Below are positions 16,762-26,103 of a stretch of DNA of 64,000 nucleotides, piece by piece. The notes below the pieces were generated by a model. That model had not been told where the DNA came from. It saw only the letters and a program-made list of their open reading frames with translations, and did no database searches. Within the stretch, counting starts at the first letter, position 1; each line of letters opens with the position of its first letter. This DNA is from an uncultured Parabacteroides sp. (lineage in GTDB: Bacteria > Bacteroidota > Bacteroidia > Bacteroidales > Tannerellaceae), in contig CASFJQ010000001.1 in NCBI GenBank assembly GCA_949295065.1, positions 1 through 64,000 on the forward strand, read 5' to 3'. The position numbers and the translations under genes are program-made.

Positions 16762-17400
16762 TCAATTTTTGATAAGAATAAACTCTTTCTTGATCCTTTG
16801 GACTGTACTAACACTTTTGCCCGATAATTTAGCGGCATTTCTAATCGATATTCCCTTCTTTAGATATGATATTACATCTTTATATTCTTCTTTTTTCTTC
16901 TCCATAGATTTTACACTACCCTGTTTCCGTCCCAACTTCCCACCCTTCTCGATATACAACTGACGGCCGCTGTTAAGACGGAACTTGATGTTCTCTCGCT
17001 CCAATTGGGCACAAGTACTTAATGTCGCAAGCATAACGGGTGCAAACATTGATGGTTGCTTATTGTCATCTAGTAAGGTGAATCTTTCCTTCTGCATGTA
17101 TAGGTTGATATTATCATCGACTAGTCTTTTAATTGTTTCGAGAACCTCAAAAGCATTACGTCCCAATCGGCTCAGTTCAGAAACTAGCAGTATATCAATA
17201 TTTTCTTTTCTGCAAAAATCCAATGCCTCAACAAGAATTGGACGTTCTGTGTTCTTTTTAGCTCCACTAACCTTCTCTTCAAATACCTCTACCACTTCCA
17301 TCTTATAACATTCAGCATATGACATAAGATCTGAGACTTGTCTATCTGTAGACTGTCTATCTGTAGTAGAACTAACACGTGCATATATTACCGCTCTCAT
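16762..17400 (-). CDS. Serine recombinase (resolvase/invertase family)
   Basis: 212 residues, the full size of small serine recombinases. The start MRAVIYARVSS carries the nucleophilic serine (S10). SELSRLGRNAFEVLETIKRL is the active-site arginine region, and LATLSTCAQLEREN begins the long E helix. The C-terminal HTH is KKGISIRNAAKLSGKSVSTV followed by QRIKKEF. Such enzymes resolve multimers or invert DNA at sites to which they bind. In an element that may replicate by rolling circle, multimer resolution is a natural job. A cluster of TTGAATACAA sites lies just upstream (17444-17542), overlapping its own promoter. Confidence 0.92.
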   Translation of the reverse strand: MRAVIYARVSSTTDRQSTDRQVSDLMSYAECYKMEVVEVFEEKVSGAKKNTERPILVEALDFCRKENIDILLVSELSRLGRNAFEVLETIKRLVDDNINLYMQKERFTLLDDNKQPSMFAPVMLATLSTCAQLERENIKFRLNSGRQLYIEKGGKLGRKQGSVKSMEKKKEEYKDVISYLKKGISIRNAAKLSGKSVSTVQRIKKEFILIKN

Positions 17401-17422
17401 ACCATCTCAATTTAAGACATCA

Positions 17423-17454
17423 CAAATATAGGATAATTTTTGGTTGTATGCAAA
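17423..17454 (-). promoter_or_regulatory. Serine recombinase promoter
   Basis: Minus-strand TATATTTG (17423-17430) with TTTG (17451-17454) 20 bp upstream. A near-copy of the site repeat (17444-17453) overlaps the -33 box, suggesting self-control. Confidence 0.68.
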
Positions 17455-17542
17455 TAAATCAAAGATTATTTTGAATACAAAATGTTATTGTATTCAATAA
17501 CGTATATAGATTTATTTGAATACATATAAAAGTTGAATACAA
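17444..17542. repeat. Cluster of TTGAATACAA sites, candidate res/operator region
   Basis: TTGAATACAA occurs at 17471-17480, inverted at 17488-17497, with one mismatch at 17516-17525, and exactly at 17533-17542; a diverged copy (TTGTATGCAA) is at 17444-17453. Starts in successive pairs are 17 bp apart (17471/17488 and 17516/17533) and the pairs about 45 bp apart. Each site is itself near-palindromic (TTGnnnnCAA). Confidence 0.72.
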
Positions 17543-17553
17543 TCCATTCGGTT

Positions 17554-18834
17554 TTATAGCTTTTTGAATGATTGTAATTTTTTCTCTTTTAGTTCATTAT
17601 TTTTAATTTGGTTGCTATTCGATATTCTGTCTATGTAGCCTTGTGTTGTTATAATATTTGTGTGTAATAGATTGCGGCTCATGATTTCTATAGGTATTCC
17701 GTTGTTGATACCATGTGTAGCATAGGTGTGTCTTGCTGAATAGAGGCTGAAAGGCTTTATCCCTATTCTTTCACATATACTTTTGATTCCTTTATTTATG
17801 TTTTTGTTGAGGTTTTTTTTCTTAATGTCTTGTTGCTCTATATCCTCATCCTCAACGTCATCCAAGAATCGAAGGACATATTTGTTTGGTTGGGATGGAT
17901 CTATTGTACCATATTCTTTAAGAACGTAAAGGGCAATATCCATTAATGTTTTCTCTTGGGTTTCTTCGTCTGTTAGGGTATTACGAATCTTCCACCTCCC
18001 GACAATTAGCTTATTGTCCGTGGTGATGTCTCTGTTTTTGATTCGTATAATGTCAGCGAGGTTAAGCCCGTCAAGTGCGTAAGAGAGGAAAAAAAAGTTG
18101 TAACCAAGTTTTTCTTTATAGTTTTGGGGCGTGGCTTGGATGAAGAGTTGAAACTCTTCTTCTGTTAAAGCAATGTTTGCGCTCTTTCTGCTTGCAAGTT
18201 TATATTTGTTCCTTCCAAATGGATATTTGGATTTATCAACGTACCCTTTATCAATGGCAAAGTTATATACGGCTCTTAAGCCTCTCATATATATGGCAAT
18301 AGTGGTGTCTGTGGTTTCTTTATTTCTGCGCTGGAAGCTTTGTTCTTTGATGTACTTAGTTAATTTGTGTAAATAATCTACTGTTATGTCGTGTAATTTA
18401 GTGTTAGAATTGAATTGTTCTATCCATTGAACTAAAATGTAATATATCTCCTTAGTGTCTGGGCTAAATGTTTTATTCTCGGTACAGAAATATTCATCAT
18501 ATAGCTCCCTAATGGTTCTATTGGTGTATTTTCCAGCTATTTTCTTTCTGCCCCAAGCCTCATCTTTCCATGCGGCGCGGAATGATTCCCAAGTGAAATT
18601 TTCGCCTAATTCGTCTATTATATTTTGGGCTCTTTGGAATTTGGGTCTAATCTCTTCAAAGGCTTCTTTATAAGCTTTATTACGCTTTAGATAGTCTTCT
18701 TGACTGATCTTAATACTTCCACCTAGACTTTTACGGTCGCTTCTTCGGTTGTATGTGACCTGTAATTTCAATGCCCGTTTGTTCGCTTTGGATACAGGGT
18801 CTAATATTATACTTGCTGTGGCTTTTGTCTTCAT
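17554..18834 (-). CDS. int: Tyrosine integrase of the element
   Basis: Site-specific recombinase that integrates and excises the element at the tRNA gene. I start at the ATG at 18834 (MKTKATASIILDP), the typical beginning of Bacteroides-type integrases; the frame is open upstream to 18975 but that part would precede the promoter. With 426 residues it has an arm-binding N-terminus, a SAM-like core-binding domain (about 100-200) and a catalytic domain. The box II arginine is R368 (SARHTYAT), H391 follows in LLHTN, and the nucleophile is Y400 (TQGYID). The usual box I arginine is replaced in ALDGLNLADI, as in CTnDOT-like integrases. It lies at the right end beside attR. Confidence 0.93.
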   Translation of the reverse strand: MKTKATASIILDPVSKANKRALKLQVTYNRRSDRKSLGGSIKISQEDYLKRNKAYKEAFEEIRPKFQRAQNIIDELGENFTWESFRAAWKDEAWGRKKIAGKYTNRTIRELYDEYFCTENKTFSPDTKEIYYILVQWIEQFNSNTKLHDITVDYLHKLTKYIKEQSFQRRNKETTDTTIAIYMRGLRAVYNFAIDKGYVDKSKYPFGRNKYKLASRKSANIALTEEEFQLFIQATPQNYKEKLGYNFFFLSYALDGLNLADIIRIKNRDITTDNKLIVGRWKIRNTLTDEETQEKTLMDIALYVLKEYGTIDPSQPNKYVLRFLDDVEDEDIEQQDIKKKNLNKNINKGIKSICERIGIKPFSLYSARHTYATHGINNGIPIEIMSRNLLHTNIITTQGYIDRISNSNQIKNNELKEKKLQSFKKL

Positions 18835-18854
18835 GTTGTTTGTTTTTCTGTCTG

Positions 18855-18862
18855 CAAATTTA
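18855..18862 (-). promoter_or_regulatory. Integrase promoter -7 box
   Basis: Minus-strand TAAATTTG fits TAnnTTTG, 21 bp before the integrase ATG. The region where -33 should lie is occupied by the right arm repeats, so integrase binding may repress its own gene. Confidence 0.5.
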
Positions 18863-18878
18863 GTGATTTTATGGAAGT

Positions 18879-18902
18879 GTACTAACAATTGTACTAACAA
18901 TT
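18879..18902. repeat. Right arm-type direct repeats
   Basis: GTACTAACAATT occurs twice head to tail (18879-18890, 18891-18902), preceded by GT as at the left end. It is the counterpart of 12276-12299 and lies 114 bp inside attR. Confidence 0.7.
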
Positions 18903-19015
18903 TTATGGTATTGTAGTCAATAGACGATAATCTGTGGTAATTATATATTGTATATATATTTGATATATAATTCATTTTATGATTTAGTGATGATCAGTGA
19001 TAACACATTTCATAA

Positions 19016-19060
19016 GACTCATAATCAGGGAGTCCTTGGTTCAAGCCCAAGTGGGACCAC
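19016..19060 (+). repeat. attR: 45-bp tRNA 3' fragment
   Basis: Exact copy of 12180-12224. Only anticodon-stem to 3' end is present, with no D arm or 5' acceptor strand, so it is not a tRNA gene. Confidence 0.93.
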
Positions 19061-19069
19061 AAAAAATTA

Positions 19070-19098
19070 CCCCGAAGTTCTGAACTTCGGGGTTTTTT
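19070..19098. terminator. Original tRNA terminator, now after attR
   Basis: CCCCGAAGTTC and its complement (19070-19080, 19082-19092) followed by TTTTTT and preceded by AAAAAA. It lies directly after the tRNA fragment, where it would end the tRNA transcript in an empty chromosome. It also serves the convergent fucosidase gene. Confidence 0.85.
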
Positions 19099-19102
19099 GT
19101 TT

Positions 19103-21163
19103 TTATTCAGTTATTACTGAGAATTCACCAATCGAAACTTGAGGAACATCGTCAACAGAACGAACATTCACAAATCTTATTTCCTTTCCATTTACCGGTG
19201 CAAACAGGATTTCCTGTTCGATAGGATTCGCCTTTATATTTGAGAATTCGCCGGAAGAAACAAGTTTGCCGTCAACATATAACTGATATTTTGATATATG
19301 TCCACCGGAAAATCTGTTCTGATCCGGAGTGTAACGGAATCCTTTCAGCTTATATGCTTTATCTAAAGAAACAACTATTTCCTGTTTCTTTTCAGGCATA
19401 ATGACACATGTATGTCCGTTTCCATCGAACAAGTTCTTAGGCTCTTTATATTCAGGATAAATCAAAGTATATGCTGTTGCCGGAATGTCGAATTCCTTAA
19501 AGCTTACTGGACTGTATTTGTCGAAAGTCTTATCATAAGCAATGGCTTTTATTGTTCCTTTTTTAGGGAATTCAATGCTGCCGTTATATACATTTGATTC
19601 TTTTGTCGGCTCTGAGCCATCTGTTGTGTAATAAATTATAGCATTTGCATCACCGGACTTTATGTTTACCATATTATCTCCATCACGGGTAATGACAGGT
19701 TCAGTAACCAAAGCCGGAGCAAGATAAGCTTCTACGTTATTTATACATAACGGTCCTCTTGCGTCGCGGAAGTTAACACGTAATTTCTTCGCTTTTACTG
19801 TTTGGAAACGCACGATACGTTTGTAGCCGACTGTAGTAGTAGAGTCAACAGATTCCACAGGCTGCCACATACCATTGTTTTCATACTCAATATCGAATTT
19901 GCGTACACGCTGACCTAATGGAATATATTCCTGCAACAAAAGTCTGTTGACATTAGTTTCTGAAGGCAAAGTGAAAGTAAGGCTTCCGGTGTTAACGCCA
20001 TCTTCTGTTGCCCAATAGCTGTCCCAGTTTCCGTCTGTTGTATTGTTTGCGCTGAAATTCTGTCCGCGGCGGCTGCTTGATTCCACATACGCACCTTTAA
20101 GAAGATTAGTCTTGAAATCTTCCTGAATAGTTTTGTACCATTCAATGGCACGAATTGAGTCAGAAGCCGGAATTTTTCCAGTCAAAGCAACAGGGAAGTT
20201 GAGAAGGAAGTTTGCATTATGACCAACGCTTCTGTAATACAAATCAACCATCGTAGCAAGAGATTTAACCTGATGATCTTCTCTTGCGTGATAGAACCAT
20301 CCCGGACGGATAGAAACGTCACATTCTCCGCCAAGCCATTGTTTCTGGTTTTCATCTCCCCACATACTGTGGTTATAGTTTTTCATCATTGGTTCTGGTG
20401 CATAGATACTCCATTGTGTATCTCCTGACCAACCATCTTCGTTACCAATCCATCTGATATCAGGAACAGTTCCTCCGAAAATCATTGCAGTAGGGTGTTT
20501 TGCCTTGATTGAATCTCTGGCACGTTCGTAGTTGTAATAAGTTTTAGCGTTGATTGAGCGTTTCTCATTCGTTCCGCCATACCAACCGTCTCCACCATTT
20601 GCTCCATCGAACCAGAATTCAAATAGCGGACCATAGTTGCTGATAAGCTCATTTATCTGTGCATGATAAGTTTCAACATAAGCTTCAGTTCCATAATTGG
20701 CATTGTTTCTATCCCAAGGAGATAAATACAACCCAAATTTCAGACCATACTTTTTACAAGCATCAGATAAGTCTTTAACCATATCTCCTTTTCCATTTTT
20801 CCAAGGAGAATTCTTAACACTATACTCAGTTGTTTTAGTTGGCCAAAGGCAGAAGCCGTCGTGGTGTTTGGCTGTCAGTATTACGCCTTTAAGACCTGCA
20901 GCCTTAATAGTTCTTACCCATTGTTCACAGTCCAATTCAATAGGATTGAATGTAGAAGCAGGAGTATTTCCATATCCCCATTCCAGGTCGTTGAAAGTGT
21001 TTAGCCCGAAATGCACAAAAGCATAAGTTTCCAATTTATGCCATTCAACTTGTTCCGGAGTAGGAACAGGCATAATAGGAGCGGGAGGATTGGAATTTCC
21101 ACAAGATGATAAAGCGATGGCAGCAAGGCTTGTTGTGATAATAGATTTAAAATTGTGTTTCAT
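19103..21163 (-). CDS. Alpha-L-fucosidase lipoprotein, GH29
   Basis: Exported glycosidase that removes alpha-L-fucose from host or plant glycans. The leader [20 protein letters not shown] ends at a lipobox with Cys21. The GH29 domain spans about 35-360: [46 protein letters not shown], and the nucleophile in [11 protein letters not shown] (D186). A galactose-binding-like F5/8 type C domain follows (about 370-490), then a chitobiase C-terminal-type domain ([10 protein letters not shown], about 495-560) and a second beta-sandwich to residue 686. Position shows no SusC/D partner next to it. It lies just outside attR. Confidence 0.93.
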   Translation of the reverse strand: MKHNFKSIITTSLAAIALSSCGNSNPPAPIMPVPTPEQVEWHKLETYAFVHFGLNTFNDLEWGYGNTPASTFNPIELDCEQWVRTIKAAGLKGVILTAKHHDGFCLWPTKTTEYSVKNSPWKNGKGDMVKDLSDACKKYGLKFGLYLSPWDRNNANYGTEAYVETYHAQINELISNYGPLFEFWFDGANGGDGWYGGTNEKRSINAKTYYNYERARDSIKAKHPTAMIFGGTVPDIRWIGNEDGWSGDTQWSIYAPEPMMKNYNHSMWGDENQKQWLGGECDVSIRPGWFYHAREDHQVKSLATMVDLYYRSVGHNANFLLNFPVALTGKIPASDSIRAIEWYKTIQEDFKTNLLKGAYVESSSRRGQNFSANNTTDGNWDSYWATEDGVNTGSLTFTLPSETNVNRLLLQEYIPLGQRVRKFDIEYENNGMWQPVESVDSTTTVGYKRIVRFQTVKAKKLRVNFRDARGPLCINNVEAYLAPALVTEPVITRDGDNMVNIKSGDANAIIYYTTDGSEPTKESNVYNGSIEFPKKGTIKAIAYDKTFDKYSPVSFKEFDIPATAYTLIYPEYKEPKNLFDGNGHTCVIMPEKKQEIVVSLDKAYKLKGFRYTPDQNRFSGGHISKYQLYVDGKLVSSGEFSNIKANPIEQEILFAPVNGKEIRFVNVRSVDDVPQVSIGEFSVITE

Positions 21164-21575
21164 GTTTTTATTTATATGGATTTTTATATATGTTCAATTC
21201 GTTAGTGATTACTGTTTTCAACATCAAATCTACGGAAAAATATTTCTAAAAGCTATATTTTGCATTTATTATCCGGTATTTAATATTTATTAGCTTGAAA
21301 ATGCTTGACAAACGCTTGCGTTAGCTATATTTTTGCATCGTGGTTTTTTCATAATAGTATTAGATTTAAGGTTAACAAAGTTTGATTAGGGGTTGTCGTG
21401 AGACAGCCTTTAATTGTTTATAGGGGTTTTGTTTCTTTCTTATCTTTATTAAATGTCCTTCCAATAGCAAATAAAACGAAAATATTTGAAAACAGAAATA
21501 AACTATACTATTATCCGAATATACTTTCTCTGAATTTATTTAGATTTGCCAACTGAATAAAAATAATCATATTAT
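21164..21575. other. Divergent promoter region between fucosidase and M16 protease genes
   Basis: No gene visible. A minus-strand -7 box TAGATTTG occurs at 21225-21232 for the fucosidase, and a plus-strand TAGATTTG at 21541-21548 for the protease. Both match TAnnTTTG; neither has a clear -33 box. Confidence 0.5.
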
Positions 21576-24392
21576 ATGAAAAAGCAGTTTTTTTTATGTT
21601 TAGGCTGTTTGCTTCTTATTTTCTTTTCTTCTGGCTTTTTGCAAGCCCAGGAAATGCAGCCTCTACCAATCGACCCAAAGGTCAGATACGGAAAGTTGGA
21701 CAATGGTTTGACTTATTATATCAGGCACAATGAGCTGCCGGAAAACAGAGCTGATTTTTATATCGCGCAGAATGTTGGTTCGGTTTTGGAGGAAGACAAT
21801 CAGGCTGGTCTTGCTCACTTCCTTGAACATATGGCTTTCAACGGCACAAAGAATTTCCCGGAAAATGGAATTGACAAATATCTCCAAAGCGTTGGTATGC
21901 GAATGGGAGAAAACCTGAATGCATATACATCATTCGACGAAACTGTATATACAATAATCAATGCTCCTGTTGATAAGCCTAATGTTGTGGACAGTTGTTT
22001 GCTTATACTTCACGACTGGTCCAATTCTCTTGCTCTTACTGATTCAATGATTGAGAAAGAGCGAGGAATTATCCGTGAAGAATGGCGAACCAGACGTGAT
22101 GCCAGCCAAAGACTTCTGGAAAAGCAGTTGCAACAAATGTTTCCCGGGAACAAATATGCCAACAGAATTCCAATCGGTTCGATAGATGTGATAAACAATT
22201 TCAAGCCCGAAGAACTGAGAGCATACTATAAGAAATGGTATCGTCCGGATTTGCAGGCTATAATTGTTGTTGGTGATGTGGATGTTGATACTGTTGAGAA
22301 AACAATAAAGAATATGTTTTCAGATATTCCGGCCCCGGTTAATCCTGCAAAACGCGAATATGTGTCTGTAGCAGACAATGACGAGCCTATAGTTTCCATT
22401 GCAACAGATAAAGAAGCATCGAGCACAATAATCTATATTTATCATAAATATGACCCGATGCCAACTCAGCTTCGTTCAACTGCCGCAGGTTTGATAACTG
22501 ATTATATCTCTGCCGTATGTTCTCAGATTTTGAATGAAAGACTTGAAGCATTGCTTCACCAGGCAAATCCTCCATTCGTATATGCTGAGGCTTATGACGG
22601 TGATTTTATGGTGGCGCGTACGAAAGATGCATTTACAATTGCGGCTATAGCAAAAGAAGGTGAGATAGACTCTACAATGACAGCTCTTGTCCGTGAGATG
22701 GAGCGTGCCCGTCAGTTCGGCTTCACTGTTTCAGAGTATGAAAGAGCTAAAATAAATATACTGAAACAATACGAATCAGCTTTCAATGAGCGTGACAAGC
22801 AGAAGAACAGCTCTTATACCAAGGAATATGTCAACCATTTCACCGAAGGCGGATATATTCCCGGAATAGAAACTGAATATACTCTTATCAATCAGATTGC
22901 TCCTAATATTACAGTAGAACAGATAAATCAGTATATAGCTCAGATAATAGGAGAGAAGAATATAGTCCTTGCCCTTAGCGGTCCGGAGAAAGATGGATTA
23001 GTTTATCCGACTGAGGCGGAACTTCTGGAAATGTTCAACAAAGCAAGAAGCCAGAAAGTGGAACCTTATAAGGAAGAGGTAAACAATGACCCGCTTATTC
23101 CTGAACTTCCTGCTCCCGGAAAAATCGTCAAAGAAGAACACGATGGTTTGTTTGACGCAACAGTTCTTACATTGAGTAATGGTGTTCGTGTGGTTCTTAA
23201 GCCAACAGAGTATAAGAAAGACGAGATACAGATGACTGCAACCAGTCCGGGCGGAAGCTTTATGGTCGGAATTGATGATGCGAAGAATATGAAAGTGTTC
23301 AATTCTGTTATCGGACTTGGTGGTTTGGGTAACTTCTCTGCAATTGACTTGAGTAAAAAATTGGCAGGAAAGAAAGTTTCTTGCTCCGCTTCGCTTGGTG
23401 TTGACAATGAAAGCCTGAACGGTTATGCTTCGCCGGATGATGTTAAAACATTGTTCGAGTTGATTTATCTTGCAATGACTTCGCCGCGTATGGATAATGA
23501 CGCTTATGCTTCATTCGAGAACAGAATGAAAGCGCAGTTGGAAAATGCTAAGCTCGATCCGTCAACAGCGTTGAACGATACTATCTCAAAGGTTGTCTAT
23601 AACAATCATCCACGTGCTGTTTCACTTGAGGCAGAAGATTTCGATAAGATTAGTTATCAGCGCATACTTGATATTTATAAGGAAAGATATGGCGATGCTT
23701 CCGACTTTACTTTCACATTTGTAGGTAATTTGAATGTGGACAGCATCCGTCCGTATATTGAGCAATATCTTGCCACTTTGCCTGCCAACGGACGTGTGGA
23801 CAAGCCATCACCGGATGCTCTGCCTAAAATAATGAAAGGCAAATTGGAGAATCATTTCAGCCGTGAGATGCAAACTCCTAAATCGTCTGTGTTCCAGCTT
23901 TATTCCGGAAAAAGCGAATATAACTTGAAGAATTTGCTTACAGCTTCGTTGCTGAGCCAGATTCTGGATCTTGTATATACCGAAACTATTCGCGAGGCAG
24001 AAGGCGGAAGTTATGGTGTTTATGCCGGCGTTTCGTTGAATGATTTCCCGAAAGGACAAACAACATTGCAGGTGTTTTTTGACACTGACCCTGAGAAATG
24101 GGAGAATATGGTCAGAATTGTTGATGAAGAGATTCAGCGTATTATCAGCGAAGGTCCGAAATCTGAACATCTTACAAAGAGCCGTGATAATATGCTTAAA
24201 CGCCATAACGAGCGTTTGCAGGAAAACTCTTATTGGCTGAACGTAATAGATTCTTATTATTTCCGAGGTTTGGATGCCTATACCAATTATAAAGAAACAC
24301 TTGAAAGCATTACCGCTGACGATATAAAGAAATTTATGAGTGATTTCATCAGTCAGGGCAATTGTGTGGAAGTTGTGATGGGACCGAAATAA
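21576..24392 (+). CDS. M16 family zinc metalloprotease, double-length (PqqL-type)
   Basis: Periplasmic or outer-membrane-associated peptidase of the insulinase family. Signal peptide MKKQFFLCLGCLLLIFFSSG, cleaved after LQAQ. The inverted zinc motif HFLEH is at H81-E84-H85, with the third ligand in IIREEWRTRRDA about 75 residues on. 938 residues cover two full M16 halves (active N-terminal, inactive C-terminal starting near LSNGVRVVLKPTEYKKDEI), matching PqqL-like proteins. Single gene with its own terminator. Confidence 0.94.
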   Translation: MKKQFFLCLGCLLLIFFSSGFLQAQEMQPLPIDPKVRYGKLDNGLTYYIRHNELPENRADFYIAQNVGSVLEEDNQAGLAHFLEHMAFNGTKNFPENGIDKYLQSVGMRMGENLNAYTSFDETVYTIINAPVDKPNVVDSCLLILHDWSNSLALTDSMIEKERGIIREEWRTRRDASQRLLEKQLQQMFPGNKYANRIPIGSIDVINNFKPEELRAYYKKWYRPDLQAIIVVGDVDVDTVEKTIKNMFSDIPAPVNPAKREYVSVADNDEPIVSIATDKEASSTIIYIYHKYDPMPTQLRSTAAGLITDYISAVCSQILNERLEALLHQANPPFVYAEAYDGDFMVARTKDAFTIAAIAKEGEIDSTMTALVREMERARQFGFTVSEYERAKINILKQYESAFNERDKQKNSSYTKEYVNHFTEGGYIPGIETEYTLINQIAPNITVEQINQYIAQIIGEKNIVLALSGPEKDGLVYPTEAELLEMFNKARSQKVEPYKEEVNNDPLIPELPAPGKIVKEEHDGLFDATVLTLSNGVRVVLKPTEYKKDEIQMTATSPGGSFMVGIDDAKNMKVFNSVIGLGGLGNFSAIDLSKKLAGKKVSCSASLGVDNESLNGYASPDDVKTLFELIYLAMTSPRMDNDAYASFENRMKAQLENAKLDPSTALNDTISKVVYNNHPRAVSLEAEDFDKISYQRILDIYKERYGDASDFTFTFVGNLNVDSIRPYIEQYLATLPANGRVDKPSPDALPKIMKGKLENHFSREMQTPKSSVFQLYSGKSEYNLKNLLTASLLSQILDLVYTETIREAEGGSYGVYAGVSLNDFPKGQTTLQVFFDTDPEKWENMVRIVDEEIQRIISEGPKSEHLTKSRDNMLKRHNERLQENSYWLNVIDSYYFRGLDAYTNYKETLESITADDIKKFMSDFISQGNCVEVVMGPK

Positions 24393-24411
24393 TATAATCT
24401 GAATAGAAACT

Positions 24412-24458
24412 AAAAAGGCACCGTAAATACAAGCAGCTGTATTTACGATGCCTTTTTT
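24412..24458. terminator. Terminator after the M16 protease
   Basis: AAAAAGGCA, one mismatch, then CGTAAATACA pairs with TGTATTTACG and TGCCTTTTTT around loop AGCAGC. Active for either convergent transcript. Confidence 0.88.
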
Positions 24459-24466
24459 ACTATAAT

Positions 24467-24497
24467 CTTGTCAACTTGTATCTGAAGCCTTGTCAAC
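24467..24497. repeat. GTTGACAAG-type repeat, half copy 2
   Basis: One right arm only: CTTGTCAACTTG, TATCTGAAGC, CTTGTCAAC. It lies between convergent genes, next to the terminator. Confidence 0.7.
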
Positions 24498-24504
24498 TAT
24501 ATAA

Positions 24505-24876
24505 TTATTTCAATTTCGACATAAACTTCTCTCTGTCCACAATATATCTTATATGAGTTCCTTCGCCAACAATGCCTTTAGTATCCGATGCCGAAACTTC
24601 GAAAGTAAGTTTGCGTCCGTCAATCTCTTTAAGAACGGCAGTTGCTGTAACTGTTTCCCCAATTGCAGAAGGCTTTACATGGCTTGTCTGCATCATTGCT
24701 CCCACCGTGGTTGAACCTTCCGGAAGAGAATCTGCCACAGCTTTCATTGCCGCATTTTCCATAAGAGCAACCATTGCCGGAGTTGCGAACACTTCCAAAT
24801 CGCCTGAACCCAATGTAATTGCCAGATTATCTTTGTTTACTACAACACTGCTGCTGAATTTTAATCCTGTTTCCAT
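24505..24876 (-). CDS. Hotdog-fold thioesterase (FlK-like)
   Basis: 123 residues of the fluoroacetyl-CoA thioesterase-like family. The pattern LEVFATPAMVALMENAAMKA near residues 29-48 carries the conserved helix, VGAMMQTSHVKPSAIGETV holds the histidine used by this family, and FEVSASDTKGIVGEGTHIRY closes the fold. It probably hydrolyses a small acyl-CoA in the cytosol; the specific substrate is unknown. It starts 15 bp after the stop of the mechanosensitive channel gene, so both are likely cotranscribed. Confidence 0.88.
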   Translation of the reverse strand: METGLKFSSSVVVNKDNLAITLGSGDLEVFATPAMVALMENAAMKAVADSLPEGSTTVGAMMQTSHVKPSAIGETVTATAVLKEIDGRKLTFEVSASDTKGIVGEGTHIRYIVDREKFMSKLK

Positions 24877-24891
24877 AAAATAATAGTTATG

Positions 24892-26103
24892 TTATATAAT
24901 TTCTTCTTTTTCCTTCTGATAAAAATCATTGCCGCCGGGACGCTGGAAAACTTGCAGCCCGAATTTCGGTACGATGGCAATTATGTAATTGAACAAGTCT
25001 GCCTGAATGTTTTCATAAGCAATCCAATCCTTTTCCTTTGAAAAACAGTAAATCTCCATAGGTAATCCTTCAGGTGTCGGCTGCATTTGGCGGAACATCA
25101 GCGTCATGTCGTTGTTCACGTCCTTATGTTTCTGCAGGAACGAGATTACATGTCTGCGGAAAACCTCAAGGTTGACAGTCTTTTCATCAACTTCCATGTC
25201 TTCCGGTATCAAACCATGTTCTTTATATCTTTTTATTTCTTCTGCGGAGCAGAAATGCACCGTACGCATATCCACATTTAGTGAGCGTTTTATCCGTCTT
25301 CCGTCGCTCTCACGCATTCCTCGCCAGTTCTGGAATGAATCACTGACAAGAACATACGGCGGAATTGTGGTTATTGTTTTGTCGAAGTTCTGAACCTTCA
25401 CTGTTGTCAGCGACACTTCCACCACAGTTCCGTCAGCTCCGTATTTAGGCATCGTAATCCAGTCGCCCGGTCGAAGCATATCATTTGCCGAAAGCTGCAC
25501 TCCTGCCACCAGTCCGAGGATACTGTCCTTGAAAATCAACATCAGAATTGCTGCCGAAGCACCGAGTCCCGCAAGTATTGACGTGGCGTCTCTGTCAATC
25601 AATATACTTATTATCAGAATTATTCCTACAGCTATGGCTATCAGATTAATCATCTGGTAAATACCTTTAAGCGGTCGGTTTCGCAAACGCTCATGCTCGT
25701 TCGAAATATCGTTGAGGGTGTTCATGAACAAATTTATCAGCTTGAGCACCATAACAATGAGATAAATCATACAAGCTTTCTGTGAAATCTCCTGCAACAT
25801 AGGTTGTTTGAAGAACAGAAGAGGAAGGAACATATACCATATAATAGGTGGTATGATTCGGCTGAGAGCTGTAAGCATACTGCTACTGAACAAATAATCG
25901 TCCCATGTCACTTTTGTCTTTTCAGCAATTCGTTGTACCACAGGCATAACGAGGTGTCTGAATATTCTGGTAACAACAAAAGATGTGACGAGAATTACAA
26001 TGAAAATCACAGCCCTTGTTCCCAAATCCACATGTTGGTTCTGTATGCCCAGCTCAGTCATTTCATTGGCAATAAGATTGTTAAGCTCGTTCATATAATT
26101 CAT
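24892..26103 (-). CDS. Mechanosensitive ion channel, MscS family (YbdG-like)
   Basis: Inner-membrane channel that releases solutes upon osmotic downshock. Several membrane helices lie at about residues 29-50, 70-95, 105-125 and 155-175. The pore helix and beta domain follow (ATSILAGLGASAAILMLIFK, then ANDMLRPGDWITMPKYGADG). The C-terminal RRIKRSLNVDMRTVHFCSAE and the insertion after it are characteristic of YbdG-type MscS proteins (403 residues). First gene of a two-gene unit. Confidence 0.93.
   Translation of the reverse strand: MNYMNELNNLIANEMTELGIQNQHVDLGTRAVIFIVILVTSFVVTRIFRHLVMPVVQRIAEKTKVTWDDYLFSSSMLTALSRIIPPIIWYMFLPLLFFKQPMLQEISQKACMIYLIVMVLKLINLFMNTLNDISNEHERLRNRPLKGIYQMINLIAIAVGIILIISILIDRDATSILAGLGASAAILMLIFKDSILGLVAGVQLSANDMLRPGDWITMPKYGADGTVVEVSLTTVKVQNFDKTITTIPPYVLVSDSFQNWRGMRESDGRRIKRSLNVDMRTVHFCSAEEIKRYKEHGLIPEDMEVDEKTVNLEVFRRHVISFLQKHKDVNNDMTLMFRQMQPTPEGLPMEIYCFSKEKDWIAYENIQADLFNYIIAIVPKFGLQVFQRPGGNDFYQKEKEEII

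Larger units (their letters stand above)
12180..19060. mobile_element. 6.84-kb integrated element in the tRNA gene
   Basis: Bounded by 45-bp perfect direct repeats (12180-12224 and 19016-19060), the left one inside the intact tRNA. Gene order from the left: excisionase-like, rolling-circle-initiator-like and small NUMOD3-like genes (minus), XRE regulator (minus), beta-barrel and lipoprotein genes (plus), methyltransferase-like gene, serine recombinase and tyrosine integrase (minus). There is no recognisable conjugation gene, coupling protein, capsid, Zot or other phage structural gene. It may replicate as a circle by the rolling-circle protein and may be mobilised by a helper, since Rep_trans-type proteins can also act as relaxases. 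Right-end tRNA sequence is only the 3' fragment, so the element restored the tRNA gene on integration. Confidence 0.92.

Noticed and set aside
16198..16827. 209-residue open frame on the plus strand opposite the methyltransferase-like gene
   Set aside because: Hydrophobic Leu/Ser/Phe-rich antisense translation of an AT-rich gene, with no promoter or family; the minus-strand frame has recognisable motifs.
19016..19060. Possible second tRNA gene
   Set aside because: Only the 3' portion is present, with no D arm or 5' acceptor strand; it is the attR copy.
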